Counted from the first letter of the stretch, positions 34,738 through 44,300 are shown. The stretch: 64,000 nucleotides of DNA from Nonomuraea spiralis (GCF_014648435.1 NZ_BMRC01000008.1:372001-436000); one strand, 5' to 3'. Notes: generated by a model from the letters alone, not told the origin. Made by a program: numbers and translations.

Positions 34738-35438
34738 CCGGTACGCAGGTGGCGCGGGCCGACTGGCAGCGGCTGGCCGGGGAGCTCGACGCCCACGGCT
34801 GCGCGCTGACGCCGCAGTTGCTCTCGCCGCAGGAGTGCGCGGAGATCTCCGGGCTGTACGACGAGCCCGGCCGGTTCCGTTCCACGATCGACATGGCCCG
34901 CTACCGGTTCGGTTCGGGCCAGTACCGGTATTTCCGTCAGCCGTTCCCGCCGCTGGTGGAGGCGTTGCGGGCGGCGTTCTATCCCCATTTGCTGCCGATC
35001 GCCCGCGACTGGGCGGCCCGGCTGGGACAGCCCGCGCCGTGGCCGGACGACTTCGGCGAATGGCTGGACATGTGTCACGCGGCGGGACAGACCAAGCCGA
35101 CGCCCATCCTGCTGCGCTACCGCGAGAACGACTGGAACGCCCTCCACCGCGACCTGTACGGCGATCTCGTGTTCCCGCTCCAGGTCGTGATCGGGCTCGA
35201 CCGGCCCGGCAAGGACTACACCGGGGGCGAGTTCCTGCTGGTGGAGCAGCGGCCCAGGGCCCAGTCCCGGGGCACGGTGACCGTGTTGCCACAGGGGCAC
35301 GGGCTGATCTTCACGACCCGCGACCGGCCGGTGCGCTCCTCGCGCGGCTGGTCGGCCTCGCCGGTGCGGCACGGGGTCAGCACCGTACGTTCCGGGCTGC
35401 GGCACACCCTCGGCCTGGTCCTCCACGACGCGACATGA
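34734..35438 (+). CDS. 2-oxoglutarate/Fe(II) dioxygenase in repair operon
   Basis: A 234-residue dioxygenase. The facial triad is His138-x-Asp140 (ALHRDLYGD) and His213 (SPVRHGVST), with Arg a few residues later in the STVRSGLRHTLG strand to bind 2-oxoglutarate. The N-terminal half (RFRSTIDMARYRFGSGQYRYF) is typical of a prokaryotic 2OG-oxygenase group often found beside ogt and ada genes. Oxidative dealkylation of DNA bases is likely but not shown. Translation is coupled to ogt. It ends in a tandem 23-base repeat that also holds the next gene's start. Confidence 0.85.
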   Translation: MTGTQVARADWQRLAGELDAHGCALTPQLLSPQECAEISGLYDEPGRFRSTIDMARYRFGSGQYRYFRQPFPPLVEALRAAFYPHLLPIARDWAARLGQPAPWPDDFGEWLDMCHAAGQTKPTPILLRYRENDWNALHRDLYGDLVFPLQVVIGLDRPGKDYTGGEFLLVEQRPRAQSRGTVTVLPQGHGLIFTTRDRPVRSSRGWSASPVRHGVSTVRSGLRHTLGLVLHDAT

Positions 35439-35475
35439 CGCACGGACACGATGCGACATGACGTACGGACACGAT
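35430..35475 (+). repeat. 23-base tandem duplication at a gene junction
   Basis: Two adjacent 23-base copies (GCGACATGACGCACGGACAC... and GCGACATGACGTACGGACAC...) differ at one position. The first copy holds the stop of the 2OG oxygenase gene and the second the ATG of the Ada-like gene. One copy alone would place the two genes in the ATGA overlap used elsewhere in this operon. Confidence 0.85.
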
Positions 35476-36156
35476 GCGGCGTACGAGCTGGTCGGCGTGG
35501 ACGGCCGCGCCTACCTCAGCCCGGTGCCGGGGACACTCGGCGGGCACCGGCGCGCCCGGCTGTACGGACGGCTCGACTGCCCGTCGGCGCTGCGGGCCGT
35601 GGCGCGCGGCGGGTACGTCCGGCACCGCGTCTTCTTCGCCGACGCGGCCACGGCGGTGGCGGCGGGATACCGGCCGTGCGCGGTGTGCCTGCCGAGCGAG
35701 TACGCGGTCTGGAAGGCGGCCGGAGACCGGCGTGAGCTGGACGGCGTGCTCGCCCTGCTGCGTGCCCAGCGCCCGAGGGCGGAGGCCGTCGTGATCGGGC
35801 ACGGGCGGGACGGCGCGCACCTGGCCGAGGCGTTCGCGGCCGCCTGGGAGGGGACGGTGCTGGCGGTGGTCGCCTGGCCGGAGACGGCGGCGTCGTGGTT
35901 GCGCCAGGCCAGGCGGTTCACGGCGGGCGCCCCGGACGCCTGGGTGGTCGCGGGCGCGCCGGCGGGATGGGCCGGGATGAGCGAACGCCTGCGGCGCAGC
36001 ACGGACTGGGACCCGGACCGCACGTACGGCTTCGCGGCCACGGCCCGCGCGGTCGCCCTGGCCGGCCCTGGAACACTGGAAGGCATGCGCGGAGCCGACA
36101 CGAGCGGCAAACCGTGGAAAATAGGACGAAACCTGATATATCGGGAACCATCGTGA
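35458..36156 (+). CDS. Ada-type zinc-domain protein lacking the methyl-acceptor cysteine
   Basis: A 232-residue protein whose residues about 8-85 match the N-terminal zinc domain of Ada: Cys41 in DCPSALRA, FFADAATAVAAGYRPC and the pair Cys74/Cys77. Residue 37, equivalent to the phosphotriester-accepting Cys38 of E. coli Ada, is Gly (LYGRLDC), so classical methyl transfer is impossible and only three zinc ligands remain. The C-terminal half (VVIGHGRDGAHLAEAFAAAW, PDAWVVAGAPAGWAG) resembles no domain I can name. Its stop overlaps the GTG of alkB. A damaged-DNA sensor or accessory role is inferred. Confidence 0.75.
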   Translation: MTYGHDAAYELVGVDGRAYLSPVPGTLGGHRRARLYGRLDCPSALRAVARGGYVRHRVFFADAATAVAAGYRPCAVCLPSEYAVWKAAGDRRELDGVLALLRAQRPRAEAVVIGHGRDGAHLAEAFAAAWEGTVLAVVAWPETAASWLRQARRFTAGAPDAWVVAGAPAGWAGMSERLRRSTDWDPDRTYGFAATARAVALAGPGTLEGMRGADTSGKPWKIGRNLIYREPS

Positions 36157-36794
36157 TCCCCAACCCCATGCGCGAGATCGCCCCAGGCGCGGTGCACGTC
36201 CCCGGCTGGCTGACCCTCGGCGAGCAGCAGGACCTGGTCCGCGCCTGCCGTGCCTGGGCCACCGGCCCGGTGCCGATCCGGCACACCGTCCTGCCCAGGG
36301 GCGGCGTGATGTCGGTGCGAACGGTGTGCGTCGGCTGGCACTGGCAGCCGTACCGGTACACGCGCGAGGCCCACGACGTGAACGGGCGGCGGGTCGCCGA
36401 GTTCCCCGCCTGGCTGGGCGACCTCGGCCGCCGCGCACTCGCCGACGCCTACGGCCACCCGGACGACGGGTACGACCCGGACACCGCGCTGGTCAACTTC
36501 TACGACGGCCAGGCCAAGATGGGCATGCACCAGGACAAGGACGAACGTTCCGACGCCCCGGTGGTGTCACTGAGCATCGGCGACACGTGCCTGTTCCGGT
36601 TCGGCAACACCGAGACGCGCGGGAAGCCGTACACGGACGTCGAGCTGGCCTCGGGGGACCTGTTCGTGTTCGGCGGCGCGTCCCGGTTCGCCTACCACGG
36701 CGTGCCGAAGGTCTACCCGGGCACCGGCGACCCCGCCACGGGGCTGGCCGCCGGTCGCCTCAACATCACGATGCGGATGACGGGTCTTCGATGA
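36153..36794 (+). CDS. alkB: AlkB DNA dioxygenase
   Basis: A 213-residue AlkB that oxidatively removes 1-methyladenine and 3-methylcytosine lesions. Iron ligands are His126 and Asp128 (MGMHQDKDE) and His in RFAYHGVPKV. The 2-oxoglutarate-binding Arg residues are in RLNITMRMT. NFYDGQAKMG and SIGDTCLFRFG are typical of the E. coli-type enzyme. It starts at GTG overlapping the previous stop. The 3' end overlaps the convergent HTH gene by 29 bases. Confidence 0.95.
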   Translation: MIPNPMREIAPGAVHVPGWLTLGEQQDLVRACRAWATGPVPIRHTVLPRGGVMSVRTVCVGWHWQPYRYTREAHDVNGRRVAEFPAWLGDLGRRALADAYGHPDDGYDPDTALVNFYDGQAKMGMHQDKDERSDAPVVSLSIGDTCLFRFGNTETRGKPYTDVELASGDLFVFGGASRFAYHGVPKVYPGTGDPATGLAAGRLNITMRMTGLR

Positions 36795-37458
36795 AGTAGT
36801 CGAACTGGTCGTCGGTGAGGGTGCGGCGCAGGATGCGCAGCACCTTGCCGGGGTCGTCGTGCGGGCCCGGGGTGTAGAAGGGGCGGCCGTCGCGGCCGAA
36901 GGTGATGGCCGAGCCGCCCTCCCACTTGCCCAGCAGGTCGCTGACCGGCGCGAAGTCCTCGTGGGGCTCGAAGCCGAGCGTGCGGGCGTGGTCGACGGAG
37001 CCGAAGACCAGGTGCTGGGCCAGCTCGATCGGCACTTCCTGGTAGGCCGCGTACTCGCCGAAGAAGTATTCGCGGAACCGGCGCAGGTCGCGCTCGTCGA
37101 GCACGTCAGGACCGATGGTGTTCTTCACGCCGAGGCAGTAGACGTCGGCGAGGTAGCCGCAGACCGTCATCCTGTCCCAGGTGTGACGCCGGGCGACCAG
37201 CACGCACACCATGCCGCCCGCGCCCGACTCCGGGTCCTCGTCGATCCAGCCCTTGGACGGGTCGACGCCCAGCCCGGCGCTCCAGCCGACGTTCATCCAG
37301 CACCCGACGACCTCAGGCTCGCCGGTGGTCACGTTCTCGGCGGCGATGGCGCGCACGAGGGGCGCGACGACCGACGGCGACACCTTGAGCGCCCGGGCGA
37401 TCTCCTTCGGGGACCTGCCCTGGGCGCGCAGCTCGCGTACCTGCTCCTTCAACTCCAC
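36766..37458 (-). CDS. HTH-domain protein of unknown function
   Basis: A 230-residue cytoplasmic protein. Residues 1-45 form a helix-turn-helix (LKEQVRELRAQGRSPKEIARALKVS). The remainder is a conserved-looking alpha/beta domain with two Trp/Gly-rich stretches (GCWMNVGWSAGLGVDPSKGW, GGMVCVLVARRHTWDRMTVCGYLADVYCLGVK) that I know from hypothetical proteins but cannot assign. It overlaps alkB at the 3' ends. A DNA-binding role is inferred only from the N-terminus. Confidence 0.75.
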   Translation of the reverse strand: MELKEQVRELRAQGRSPKEIARALKVSPSVVAPLVRAIAAENVTTGEPEVVGCWMNVGWSAGLGVDPSKGWIDEDPESGAGGMVCVLVARRHTWDRMTVCGYLADVYCLGVKNTIGPDVLDERDLRRFREYFFGEYAAYQEVPIELAQHLVFGSVDHARTLGFEPHEDFAPVSDLLGKWEGGSAITFGRDGRPFYTPGPHDDPGKVLRILRRTLTDDQFDYFIEDPSSAS

Positions 37459-37530
37459 ACGCGGCAGCCTAGCGCGCCGGTGCGCCCTCAGGCGGACAGG
37501 CGGCGGGCGAGCCGGGCGGACATCGGCGGC

Positions 37531-38745
37531 TCAGCCGACCGACGACGTCACGGTGTCCACGTGCCGCTGGCCGACCGAACGCCCCGACACCAGGACGAGT
37601 TCGAGCTCGCGCAGGTCGGCCAGGCGGTCGAGCGGGTTGCCGCGCACCGCGATGAGGTCGGCGCGCTTGCCCGCCTCCAGGCTGCCGGTCTCGGCCCCCA
37701 CCCCGCACGCCTCGGCGGCGCGTACGGTGGCCAGCTCGACGATCTCGGCGTTGCCGAACCCGGCCTCGGCGAAGACCTCCAGCCCCGACACGTAGTCGTC
37801 GGTGCGCTTGTCGAGCCCGGCGATGGCGAACCCGGTGTCGGTCCCCGCGACGAGTTTGATCCCGGCCGCGCGCATGGCGGCCACGTTGCCCAGCCAGCGG
37901 TCCATGGGCTCGGCGCCGATGAGCGCGCGCAGGTTCCAGAACTGCCCGTGGACGGTTGGGCACACGTACGTGCCGCTCTCGGCGATGGCCTCGGCCAGCC
38001 GCGTGTCGTACGCCGGGCCCTGCGTGGTGTGGAACGTGCAGTGCTCGATCGTGGTGACCCCGGCCTCCAGCGCGTTGCGGATCGAGTCGGGGGCATGGGC
38101 GTGCGCCGCGACGGTCTTGCCGCGCGCCGCCGCCTCCTCCACGGCGACCCTGATCAGGGCGGCCGGGTACTGGGCCCGCCAGCTCGGCACCGAGCCCGGA
38201 GACATCTCGCCGCCCGAGGCCATGACCTTGAGGCAGTCGGCGCCGGCCCGCAGGTTCTCCCTGGCCACCCGGCGCACGGACGGCTCGTCGTCGGCCTCGC
38301 CGCCCATGTACCAGCAGTGGCCGCCGGTGACGGTGATCGGCCGGGTCGCGGCGAGCAGGTGCGGCCCGACGGCCAGGCCGTCCTCGACGGCGTCGCGCAG
38401 GGTGAGGTCGAGGAAGGAGCGCCCGCCGAGGTCGCGGGCGGTGGTGACGCCGGCGGAGACGAGCTTGCGGGCGTTCTCGGCCATGCGCAGCAGCAGGCGG
38501 CCGTCGTTCTCGGCGCTGCGCCCGGTCACCCGGTCGACGCGGGCGTCGAACCCCAGGTGCACGTGCGCGTCGACCAGGCCGGGCAGGAGGGTGTGGCCGC
38601 GCAGGTCGAGCACCTCCGGTGCCTCGCCGGCGCTGCCGCGGGGGCCCACCGAGAGGATGCGCGAGCCGTCGATCAGCACCTCGCCGTCCGCGATGACCTC
38701 TCCGGGACGCCCGGTGAGCACCGTGTCGGCACGGATGATCCGCAT
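37531..38745 (-). CDS. Metal-dependent amidohydrolase (imidazolonepropionase/prolidase-like)
   Basis: A 404-residue amidohydrolase. It has GLVDAHVHLGFDA with the HxH metal ligands, a possible bridging Lys in DCLKVMASGGE, His in VAAHAHAPDSIRNALEAGVTTIEHC, and the terminal metal Asp in AGTDTG. The C-terminal GSLEAGKRADLIAVRGNPL returns to the beta-sandwich. The subgroup includes Xaa-Arg or Xaa-Pro dipeptidases and isoaspartyl-like enzymes; the substrate is unknown. The ATG at 38745 is preferred over the GTG at 38754. Cytoplasmic. Confidence 0.88.
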   Translation of the reverse strand: MRIIRADTVLTGRPGEVIADGEVLIDGSRILSVGPRGSAGEAPEVLDLRGHTLLPGLVDAHVHLGFDARVDRVTGRSAENDGRLLLRMAENARKLVSAGVTTARDLGGRSFLDLTLRDAVEDGLAVGPHLLAATRPITVTGGHCWYMGGEADDEPSVRRVARENLRAGADCLKVMASGGEMSPGSVPSWRAQYPAALIRVAVEEAAARGKTVAAHAHAPDSIRNALEAGVTTIEHCTFHTTQGPAYDTRLAEAIAESGTYVCPTVHGQFWNLRALIGAEPMDRWLGNVAAMRAAGIKLVAGTDTGFAIAGLDKRTDDYVSGLEVFAEAGFGNAEIVELATVRAAEACGVGAETGSLEAGKRADLIAVRGNPLDRLADLRELELVLVSGRSVGQRHVDTVTSSVG

Positions 38746-38804
38746 AGCTCCCACATTGCCACACGGGCATGGACCGCGCCCGCCCCTCGTGCGACGATCG
38801 CGAC

Positions 38805-39572
38805 ATGCGGGACTATTACCGCGATCTCGCCGCCGACTACCACTGGATCTTCCCCGACCGGGTCGTCCTGCCTCCCGGCACGCCCGGCGGCACCTCGCCG
38901 GGCAACGAACGGCTGGTGGAGGCCGTGGTGGACGCCCTGCCGCCGGGGGCGTCCGTGCTGGACTGCGCGTGCGGGATCGGCACCGACGTGATGGCCCTGG
39001 CCGGACGCGGCCTGCGGGTCCTGGGCTCCGACGGCAGCGCCGCCATGGTCGAGGAGGCCGCTCGCCGGGTCTCCGGCGTGGAGTTCGCGACCTGCCTGTG
39101 GCAGGACCTGCCGGGGTCGCTGCCCGGCCCGTTCGACCTGGTGTTCTGTCTCGGCAACTCGCTCGTGCACACCGGCTCGCGGGCGGCCATGGTGGCCGCG
39201 CTCGCGGGCATGCGCCGGGCGCTCGCGCCCGGCGGCACGCTGGTCGTGGACTCCCGCAACTGGGAGCTGCTCCAGCGCGAGCGGCAGCGGATCGTCGCCG
39301 CCGAGGAGTTCAGGGAGCGCGACGGCGTGCGCTGCCTGTGCCTGTACGTCTGGACGTTCCCGCCCGAATTCGGCCCGCCGATCCAGGCCGAGGTGGTGCT
39401 CGTGCTGGAGGGCAAGGACGGCCGGGTCGGACACCGCCGCTACCCCCTCGACTTCGTCCCGTTCACGGAGGCGGAGCTGCGCGGGCGCGTCGAGGAGGCG
39501 GGCTTCGCCGTCACGGAGTCCACCTACCACCCGGACGCCGGCCGCTACGCCCTCGTGGCCCACCCCATCTGA
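38805..39572 (+). CDS. Class I SAM-dependent methyltransferase
   Basis: A 255-residue Rossmann methyltransferase with motif I VLDCACGIGTD, acidic GSDGSAAMV, LVFCLGNSLVH and the post-motif RRALAPGGTLVVDSRNW. The N-terminal DYYRDLAADYHWIFPD and this pattern recall glycine/sarcosine N-methyltransferase-like small-molecule enzymes. Substrate unknown. The ATG is 59 bases from the divergent amidohydrolase start. Confidence 0.85.
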   Translation: MRDYYRDLAADYHWIFPDRVVLPPGTPGGTSPGNERLVEAVVDALPPGASVLDCACGIGTDVMALAGRGLRVLGSDGSAAMVEEAARRVSGVEFATCLWQDLPGSLPGPFDLVFCLGNSLVHTGSRAAMVAALAGMRRALAPGGTLVVDSRNWELLQRERQRIVAAEEFRERDGVRCLCLYVWTFPPEFGPPIQAEVVLVLEGKDGRVGHRRYPLDFVPFTEAELRGRVEEAGFAVTESTYHPDAGRYALVAHPI

Positions 39573-39589
39573 TAAGAAGCTTTACTTAT
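39572..39589. promoter_or_regulatory. AT-rich imperfect inverted repeat before MFS gene
   Basis: ATAAG (39572-39576) and CTTAT (39585-39589) flank AAGCTTTA, in an AT-rich patch that is exceptional here. It lies 20 bases before the MFS start. Either an operator (ArsR- or MarR-like) or a -10 element. Confidence 0.4.
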
Positions 39590-39608
39590 TAGGGCATGAT
39601 GGCCGTCC

Positions 39609-40784
39609 ATGTGGACGCGGGAATTCATGCTCTTCTTCACCGCCCGTACGGTGTCGATGCTCGGCTGGGCGATCACCCCCGTGGCGACCGCGCTGGGCAT
39701 GCACGACGCCGGCTACGGCGCGACCGGGGTGGGGCTGGCCCTGGCCGCCTGGACCGTGCCGATGGCGGGGCTCATCCTGTTCGGCGGCGTACTCATGGAC
39801 CGTTTCACCCCCCGCCGGATGATGATCGGCGCCGACGTCGTCAGGGTGGCCACACAGGCGGCCATGGCGGTGCTGTTCCTGCTGGGCAGGCCGGAGTTGT
39901 GGCAGGTGCTGGCGCTGTCGGCGATCGCGGGGGCGGCGTCCGCCATGTACCAGCCCGGCGTGGCGGGGACCGTCGCGCGGGTCGCGCCCGACGTGCAGCG
40001 GGCCAACGCCACGCTGCGCATGTCCGAGGCGATCATGCAACTGCTCGGGCCGGGGCTGGCCGGCGCGCTGGCCGGGCTGGCCGGGGTGGGCGTCGTGTTC
40101 GCCATCGACTCGGCCGGGTTCGCGATCAGCGCCGTGTGCCTGCTGCTCATGCGGACGCGAGTGGCGGGCTCGGGCGAGGAACCGGTGCTCGTACGGCTGC
40201 GGGAGGGCTGGCGGGAGTTCCGCTCGCGTACGTGGATGTGGAGCGTCATCCTGATCTGGGTGATCTTCGGGATCACGTTGTTCGGACCGCTGATCCCGCT
40301 GGGCTCGGTGATCGTCACCGACGCGTACGGGCAGACCGCGTACGGGCTGGTCATGTCGGCGAGCGGGGCGGGCACGATCGTCGGCGGACTGCTGGCGCTG
40401 CGGATCAGGCCGGCCAGGCCGCTGGCGGCGGGCGGGATCGGCATGTTCCTGTTCGCGCTGGAGCCGCTGAGCTTCGCCGCCGGGCTGCCGCTCGGCGTGA
40501 TCATGGCCTGCCACGTGCTGGGCGGGGCCGGCTGGGCGTTCTGGTCGGTGATGTGGGCGACGAGCGTGCAGACGCTGGTGCCGGCCGAGGCCCTGAACCG
40601 GGTCAGCGCGTACGAGATCGGCGGCTCGACCATGGCCGTCCCGATCGGGCAGGCGCTGGCCGGGCCGATGGCGGGCCTGGTGGGCGCGCGCGAGCTGCTG
40701 ACCGTCTCCGCGCTGGTCGCGGTCGCCGGCTGCCTGGCGCTGCTGTCCGTACGGCCGGTGCGCCAGATCTCCGTAAGGCCATGA
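39609..40784 (+). CDS. MFS transporter
   Basis: A 391-residue permease with about 12 helices, of the MFS_3/enterobactin-exporter-like type (FFTARTVSMLGWAITPVATAL, GGVLMDRFTPRRMMIGAD as the loop 2-3 motif, QRANATLRMSEAIMQLLGPGLAG). Probable drug or small-molecule efflux; the substrate is unknown. The SRPBCC-domain gene 38 bases downstream is likely co-transcribed. Confidence 0.88.
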   Translation: MWTREFMLFFTARTVSMLGWAITPVATALGMHDAGYGATGVGLALAAWTVPMAGLILFGGVLMDRFTPRRMMIGADVVRVATQAAMAVLFLLGRPELWQVLALSAIAGAASAMYQPGVAGTVARVAPDVQRANATLRMSEAIMQLLGPGLAGALAGLAGVGVVFAIDSAGFAISAVCLLLMRTRVAGSGEEPVLVRLREGWREFRSRTWMWSVILIWVIFGITLFGPLIPLGSVIVTDAYGQTAYGLVMSASGAGTIVGGLLALRIRPARPLAAGGIGMFLFALEPLSFAAGLPLGVIMACHVLGGAGWAFWSVMWATSVQTLVPAEALNRVSAYEIGGSTMAVPIGQALAGPMAGLVGARELLTVSALVAVAGCLALLSVRPVRQISVRP

Positions 40785-40821
40785 GAAGCCGACCTTAAGT
40801 CCGTTCCCGCATCGTGAAGGC

Positions 40822-41274
40822 ATGAGCACGACACAGACCGCCCAGTACGAGATCGTCCGCACCTTCGACGCCCCCCGCGAGCACGTCTACGCCGCCTGGA
40901 CCGAGCCCGAGCGCTTCTCCCGCTGGTTCGGCCCCCGCATGCTGGCCGCCCCGGTCGGCCGGATCACCCTCGACGCCCGGCCCGGCGGCCGGTGGCGCGC
41001 GACGCTCGTCGGCGAGGACGGGTTCGAGGTCACCCTGGACGGCTCCTACCGCGAGGTCGAGGCGCCCGCGCGGCTGGTGTTCACGACCGGCGACCCCGGC
41101 GCCCCCGGTGACGGCCCGGCCTCGGTGGTGACGCTCGACCTGCTCGACCGGGACGGCCACACCGAGATGCGCTTCCACCAGTACGGCGTCAACACCGACC
41201 AGGAGCACGCCGAGCAGGCCAGGGCCGGCTGGGACGAATTCTTCGACCGCCTGGCCGAACAGGTCGGCCGCTGA
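40822..41274 (+). CDS. SRPBCC/AHSA1-domain protein
   Basis: A 150-residue Bet v1-like protein (VRTFDAPREHVYAAWTEPERFSRWFGP, GGRWRATL, WDEFFDRLAEQV). Such proteins bind hydrophobic ligands, and in actinomycetes are often paired with ArsR repressors; none is beside it here. Complete and cytoplasmic. The 3' end runs into four tandem 19-base repeats, the first containing its stop. Confidence 0.9.
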   Translation: MSTTQTAQYEIVRTFDAPREHVYAAWTEPERFSRWFGPRMLAAPVGRITLDARPGGRWRATLVGEDGFEVTLDGSYREVEAPARLVFTTGDPGAPGDGPASVVTLDLLDRDGHTEMRFHQYGVNTDQEHAEQARAGWDEFFDRLAEQVGR

Positions 41275-41336
41275 CGCCCAGGTCGGCCGCTGACACCCAG
41301 GTCGGCCGCTGACACCCGGGTCGGCCGCTGACACGT
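41261..41336. repeat. Four tandem 19-base repeats filling a convergent gene junction
   Basis: The unit AGGTCGGCCGCTGACRCCC occurs four times (41261, 41280, 41299, 41318), the last slightly degenerate. The array stretches from the last codons of the SRPBCC gene to the stop of the BTAD regulator. Each copy contains the palindrome CGGCCG. Frame-wise each copy also supplies a TGA. Confidence 0.9.
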
Positions 41337-44300
41337 CAGAGCAGGCCCAGCGCGTCGTCCAGCTTGCAGGCCCCACCCCGCGCGTACGCCTCCAGGAAGG
41401 CCCGCTCGCCGAGCGCGTCGCGGACCCTGGCCGTCACGCGCTCGTCCTCCTCCCGTTCCGAGGCGGTCGCCGGCGTCCGGATCTGCTCGCGGACCGCGGC
41501 GGCCAGCCCCAGCAGCACCGCCGCCCGCTCGGTCGGCCCCGCCGCGGACGCCGCGCCCGCGACGGCCGCCGCCGCCGTACGCGGGTCGCCGATCCTGACC
41601 GCGGCGGCCAGCGCCTCCCGGTGCAGCTCCATGGCCGCGGCCGGGTCGCCGCGCCGCTCGGTGACGTGGCCCAGCTCGATCAGCAGGTCCGGCAGGTGCA
41701 GCGGCGGCTCGACGGCGGGGTCGCGGGGCAGGCCCTCCAGCAGGTGGAGCAGGTGCGTCTCGGCCAGGTCGAGCAGCCCGGCGCGGCGCGCGGCGAAGCC
41801 CAGACCCATCTCGGCCATGGTCTCGCCCATCTTGTTGCCCTGGCCGACGGCCAGCTTCATCGCCCGTCCGCACAGCTCCATGGCCTGGTCGTACGAGCCA
41901 CCGTGCAGCGCCATCCAGCCCAGCCACGCGATGCGCCCGGCCACCTCCGGCCACAGGCCGAGATCCTCGGCCATCCGCAGCCCCTCGGCGAACAGCCGGC
42001 TCGCCCGCTCGTGGTCGCCGGCCATCTCCGCCGCGCCGGCCAGCCATTCGGTGGCCTGCAACATGCCCCAGCGGTCGCCCAGCTCGCCGAACAGCCGCGC
42101 GCTCTCCTCCGCGTCCCGCTCCAGCGCCTCGCCGTCCCGCAGGGTGAACGCGTCGCGCGCCTGCCTGGACAGCGCCACGGCGACGCCCCACGTATCGCCG
42201 TACGCGCGGCAGGCCGCCAGCGCCCGGCGGGTCAGCTCCTGGCCGTTGACCATGTCGGGCACGCTCATGCCGACGAACAGCTCGGCCCTGGCCCGCTCGC
42301 CCGGATCGGCGATCCGCTCCAGCAGCGGCTCCCACGCGACCTGCTCGCCCAGGATGAGCGCGAACCCGGCGTGCCAGGCCGCCGCCCGGTGCCGCGCCGG
42401 GCCGTCCGGCCCCTCGACGGCCAGCGCCGCGGCCAGCGAACGCCTGCCCTCGGCCAGCCGGCCGCGCAGGAACCAGTACCAGGCCAGCGCGTTGACCAGG
42501 CGCGCGGCGGTCTCGGCGGCCCCTTCGGCGATCGCGGTGTCGAGCGCGGCCCGCATGTTGGCCGACTCGGCGTCCAGGAGCAGCAGCCGGTCACGCTGGT
42601 CGCCGCCGTACAACCCGGGCTCCGCCCGTACGGCCAGGTGCAGGTAGTGGTCCAGGTGCGCGTGGCGTACGGCGGCCAGCTCGCCGGCGTCGGCGAGGCG
42701 GCCCACGCAGTACTCCGACACCGATTCGAGCAGCCGGTACCTGACCCCGGCCGTACCCTCGGCGACGACCACGAGCGAACGGTCGACCAGCCGGGCCAGC
42801 AGGTCGAGCACGTCGAGCCCCGGCTCGGCGCAGACGGCCTCGGCCGACTCCAGCGTGCAGCCGTCGGCGTGCACGGCCAGGCGGCGCAGCACCACCCGTT
42901 CCTCGTCGGAGAGCAGGTCCCAGCTCCAGTCGATCACCGCGGTGAGCGTCTGCTGCCGGGCGGGCGCGCCCCTGCGGCCCGAGGCCAGCAGCCTGAACCG
43001 GTCGTCCAGCCGGTCCACCACACCCTGGACGCCGAGCGCCCGCACCCGCGTCGCGGCCAGTTCCAGGGCCAGCGGGATGCCGTCGAGCCGCCGGCAGAGC
43101 TGGGCCACGGCCTGCGCGTTCCCCGCCTCCAGCGCGAACCCGCGCGCCGAGGCGGCCGCCCTGGCGACGAACAGCCGGACCGCGTCCGAACGGGCCATCT
43201 CCGTCAGGTCCGTGCCCGTGGGCAGGTCGAGGGGCGGGACGCTCCACAACACCTCGCCGTCCACGCCGAGCGGCTCGCGGCTGGTGGCCAGGACGGTCAG
43301 GTGGGGCGCCGCGGCCAGCAGCGTCTCGGCCACCTCGGCGACCTGCTCGACGACGTGCTCGCAGTTGTCCAGCACGAGCAGCACGCGCCTGGTCCGCAGC
43401 GCCGCGGCCAGCCGCTCGTGGACGGCGCCGCCGGACGGGTCCTCCCGGATGTCCAGCGCGGCCGTGATCGCCTCGGCGGGTGAGTGGGTGGCCTGGTCGA
43501 GCGCGACCAGCCAGGCGCCGTCGGCGAACCCGTCCAGCAGCCGGCGGGCCGCCTCCAGCGCCAGCCTGGTCTTGCCGACGCCGCCGGTGCCGGTGAGCGT
43601 GACCAGCCGCTCGGCGCTCACCAGCGAGCAGAGCTCGGCCAGCGCCTCGTCCCGGCCGACGAGCTTGCTGACGGGGGTAGGCAGGTTCGTCGTGGGCCGC
43701 TCGGCGGGCAGGCTCAGCGCCGGGTCCTGGCCCAGGATCGCCTGGTGCAGCGCGACCAGCTCGGGGCCGGGGTCGAGGCCCAGGTCCTCGGCCAGGCGCT
43801 CGCGCAGCTCGGCGAAGCCGGCCAGGGCGTCGCTCTGCCGTCCGGCGCGGTAGAGCGCGCGCATGTGCACGGCGCGCAGCCGTTCCCGCAGCGGGTGCCG
43901 GGCCACCAGGTCGCCCAGCTCGCCGACGAGCAGCCCGTGCTCGCCCAGGTCGAGCCGGGCCTCGGCGTGCTGCTCCAGCGCCGTGAGCCGCTGCTCCTCC
44001 AGCCGTACGATCGCCGACCTGGTGTACTCCTCGTCGGCGAAGTCCGCGTACGCCGGCCCCCGCCACAGCGCCAGGGCGTCGGCCAGCAGCCCCGCCCTGG
44101 CCCGCGGGTTGTCGGCCGCCTCGGCCCGGGTCAGCAGCTCGGCGAAGCGGGCCGCGTCCAGGGCGCCGGGATCGGTGCGCAGCAGGTAGCCGGGCGCCCG
44201 CGAGACCACGAGATTCTTGCCGCCGGGCTCGGCGTCCTCCAGCGCCTTGCGCAACTGGGAGACGCGCACCTGGAGCGCGCCCGCAGGGTTGCCCGGCGGC

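Noticed and set aside
41261..41336. Tandem repeats considered as a CRISPR array
   Set aside because: Copies are directly adjacent without spacers and lie between two gene ends; no cas genes are present.
41621..43483. Open frames opposite the BTAD regulator
   Set aside because: Shadow frames of a high-GC gene with complete domains on the minus strand.
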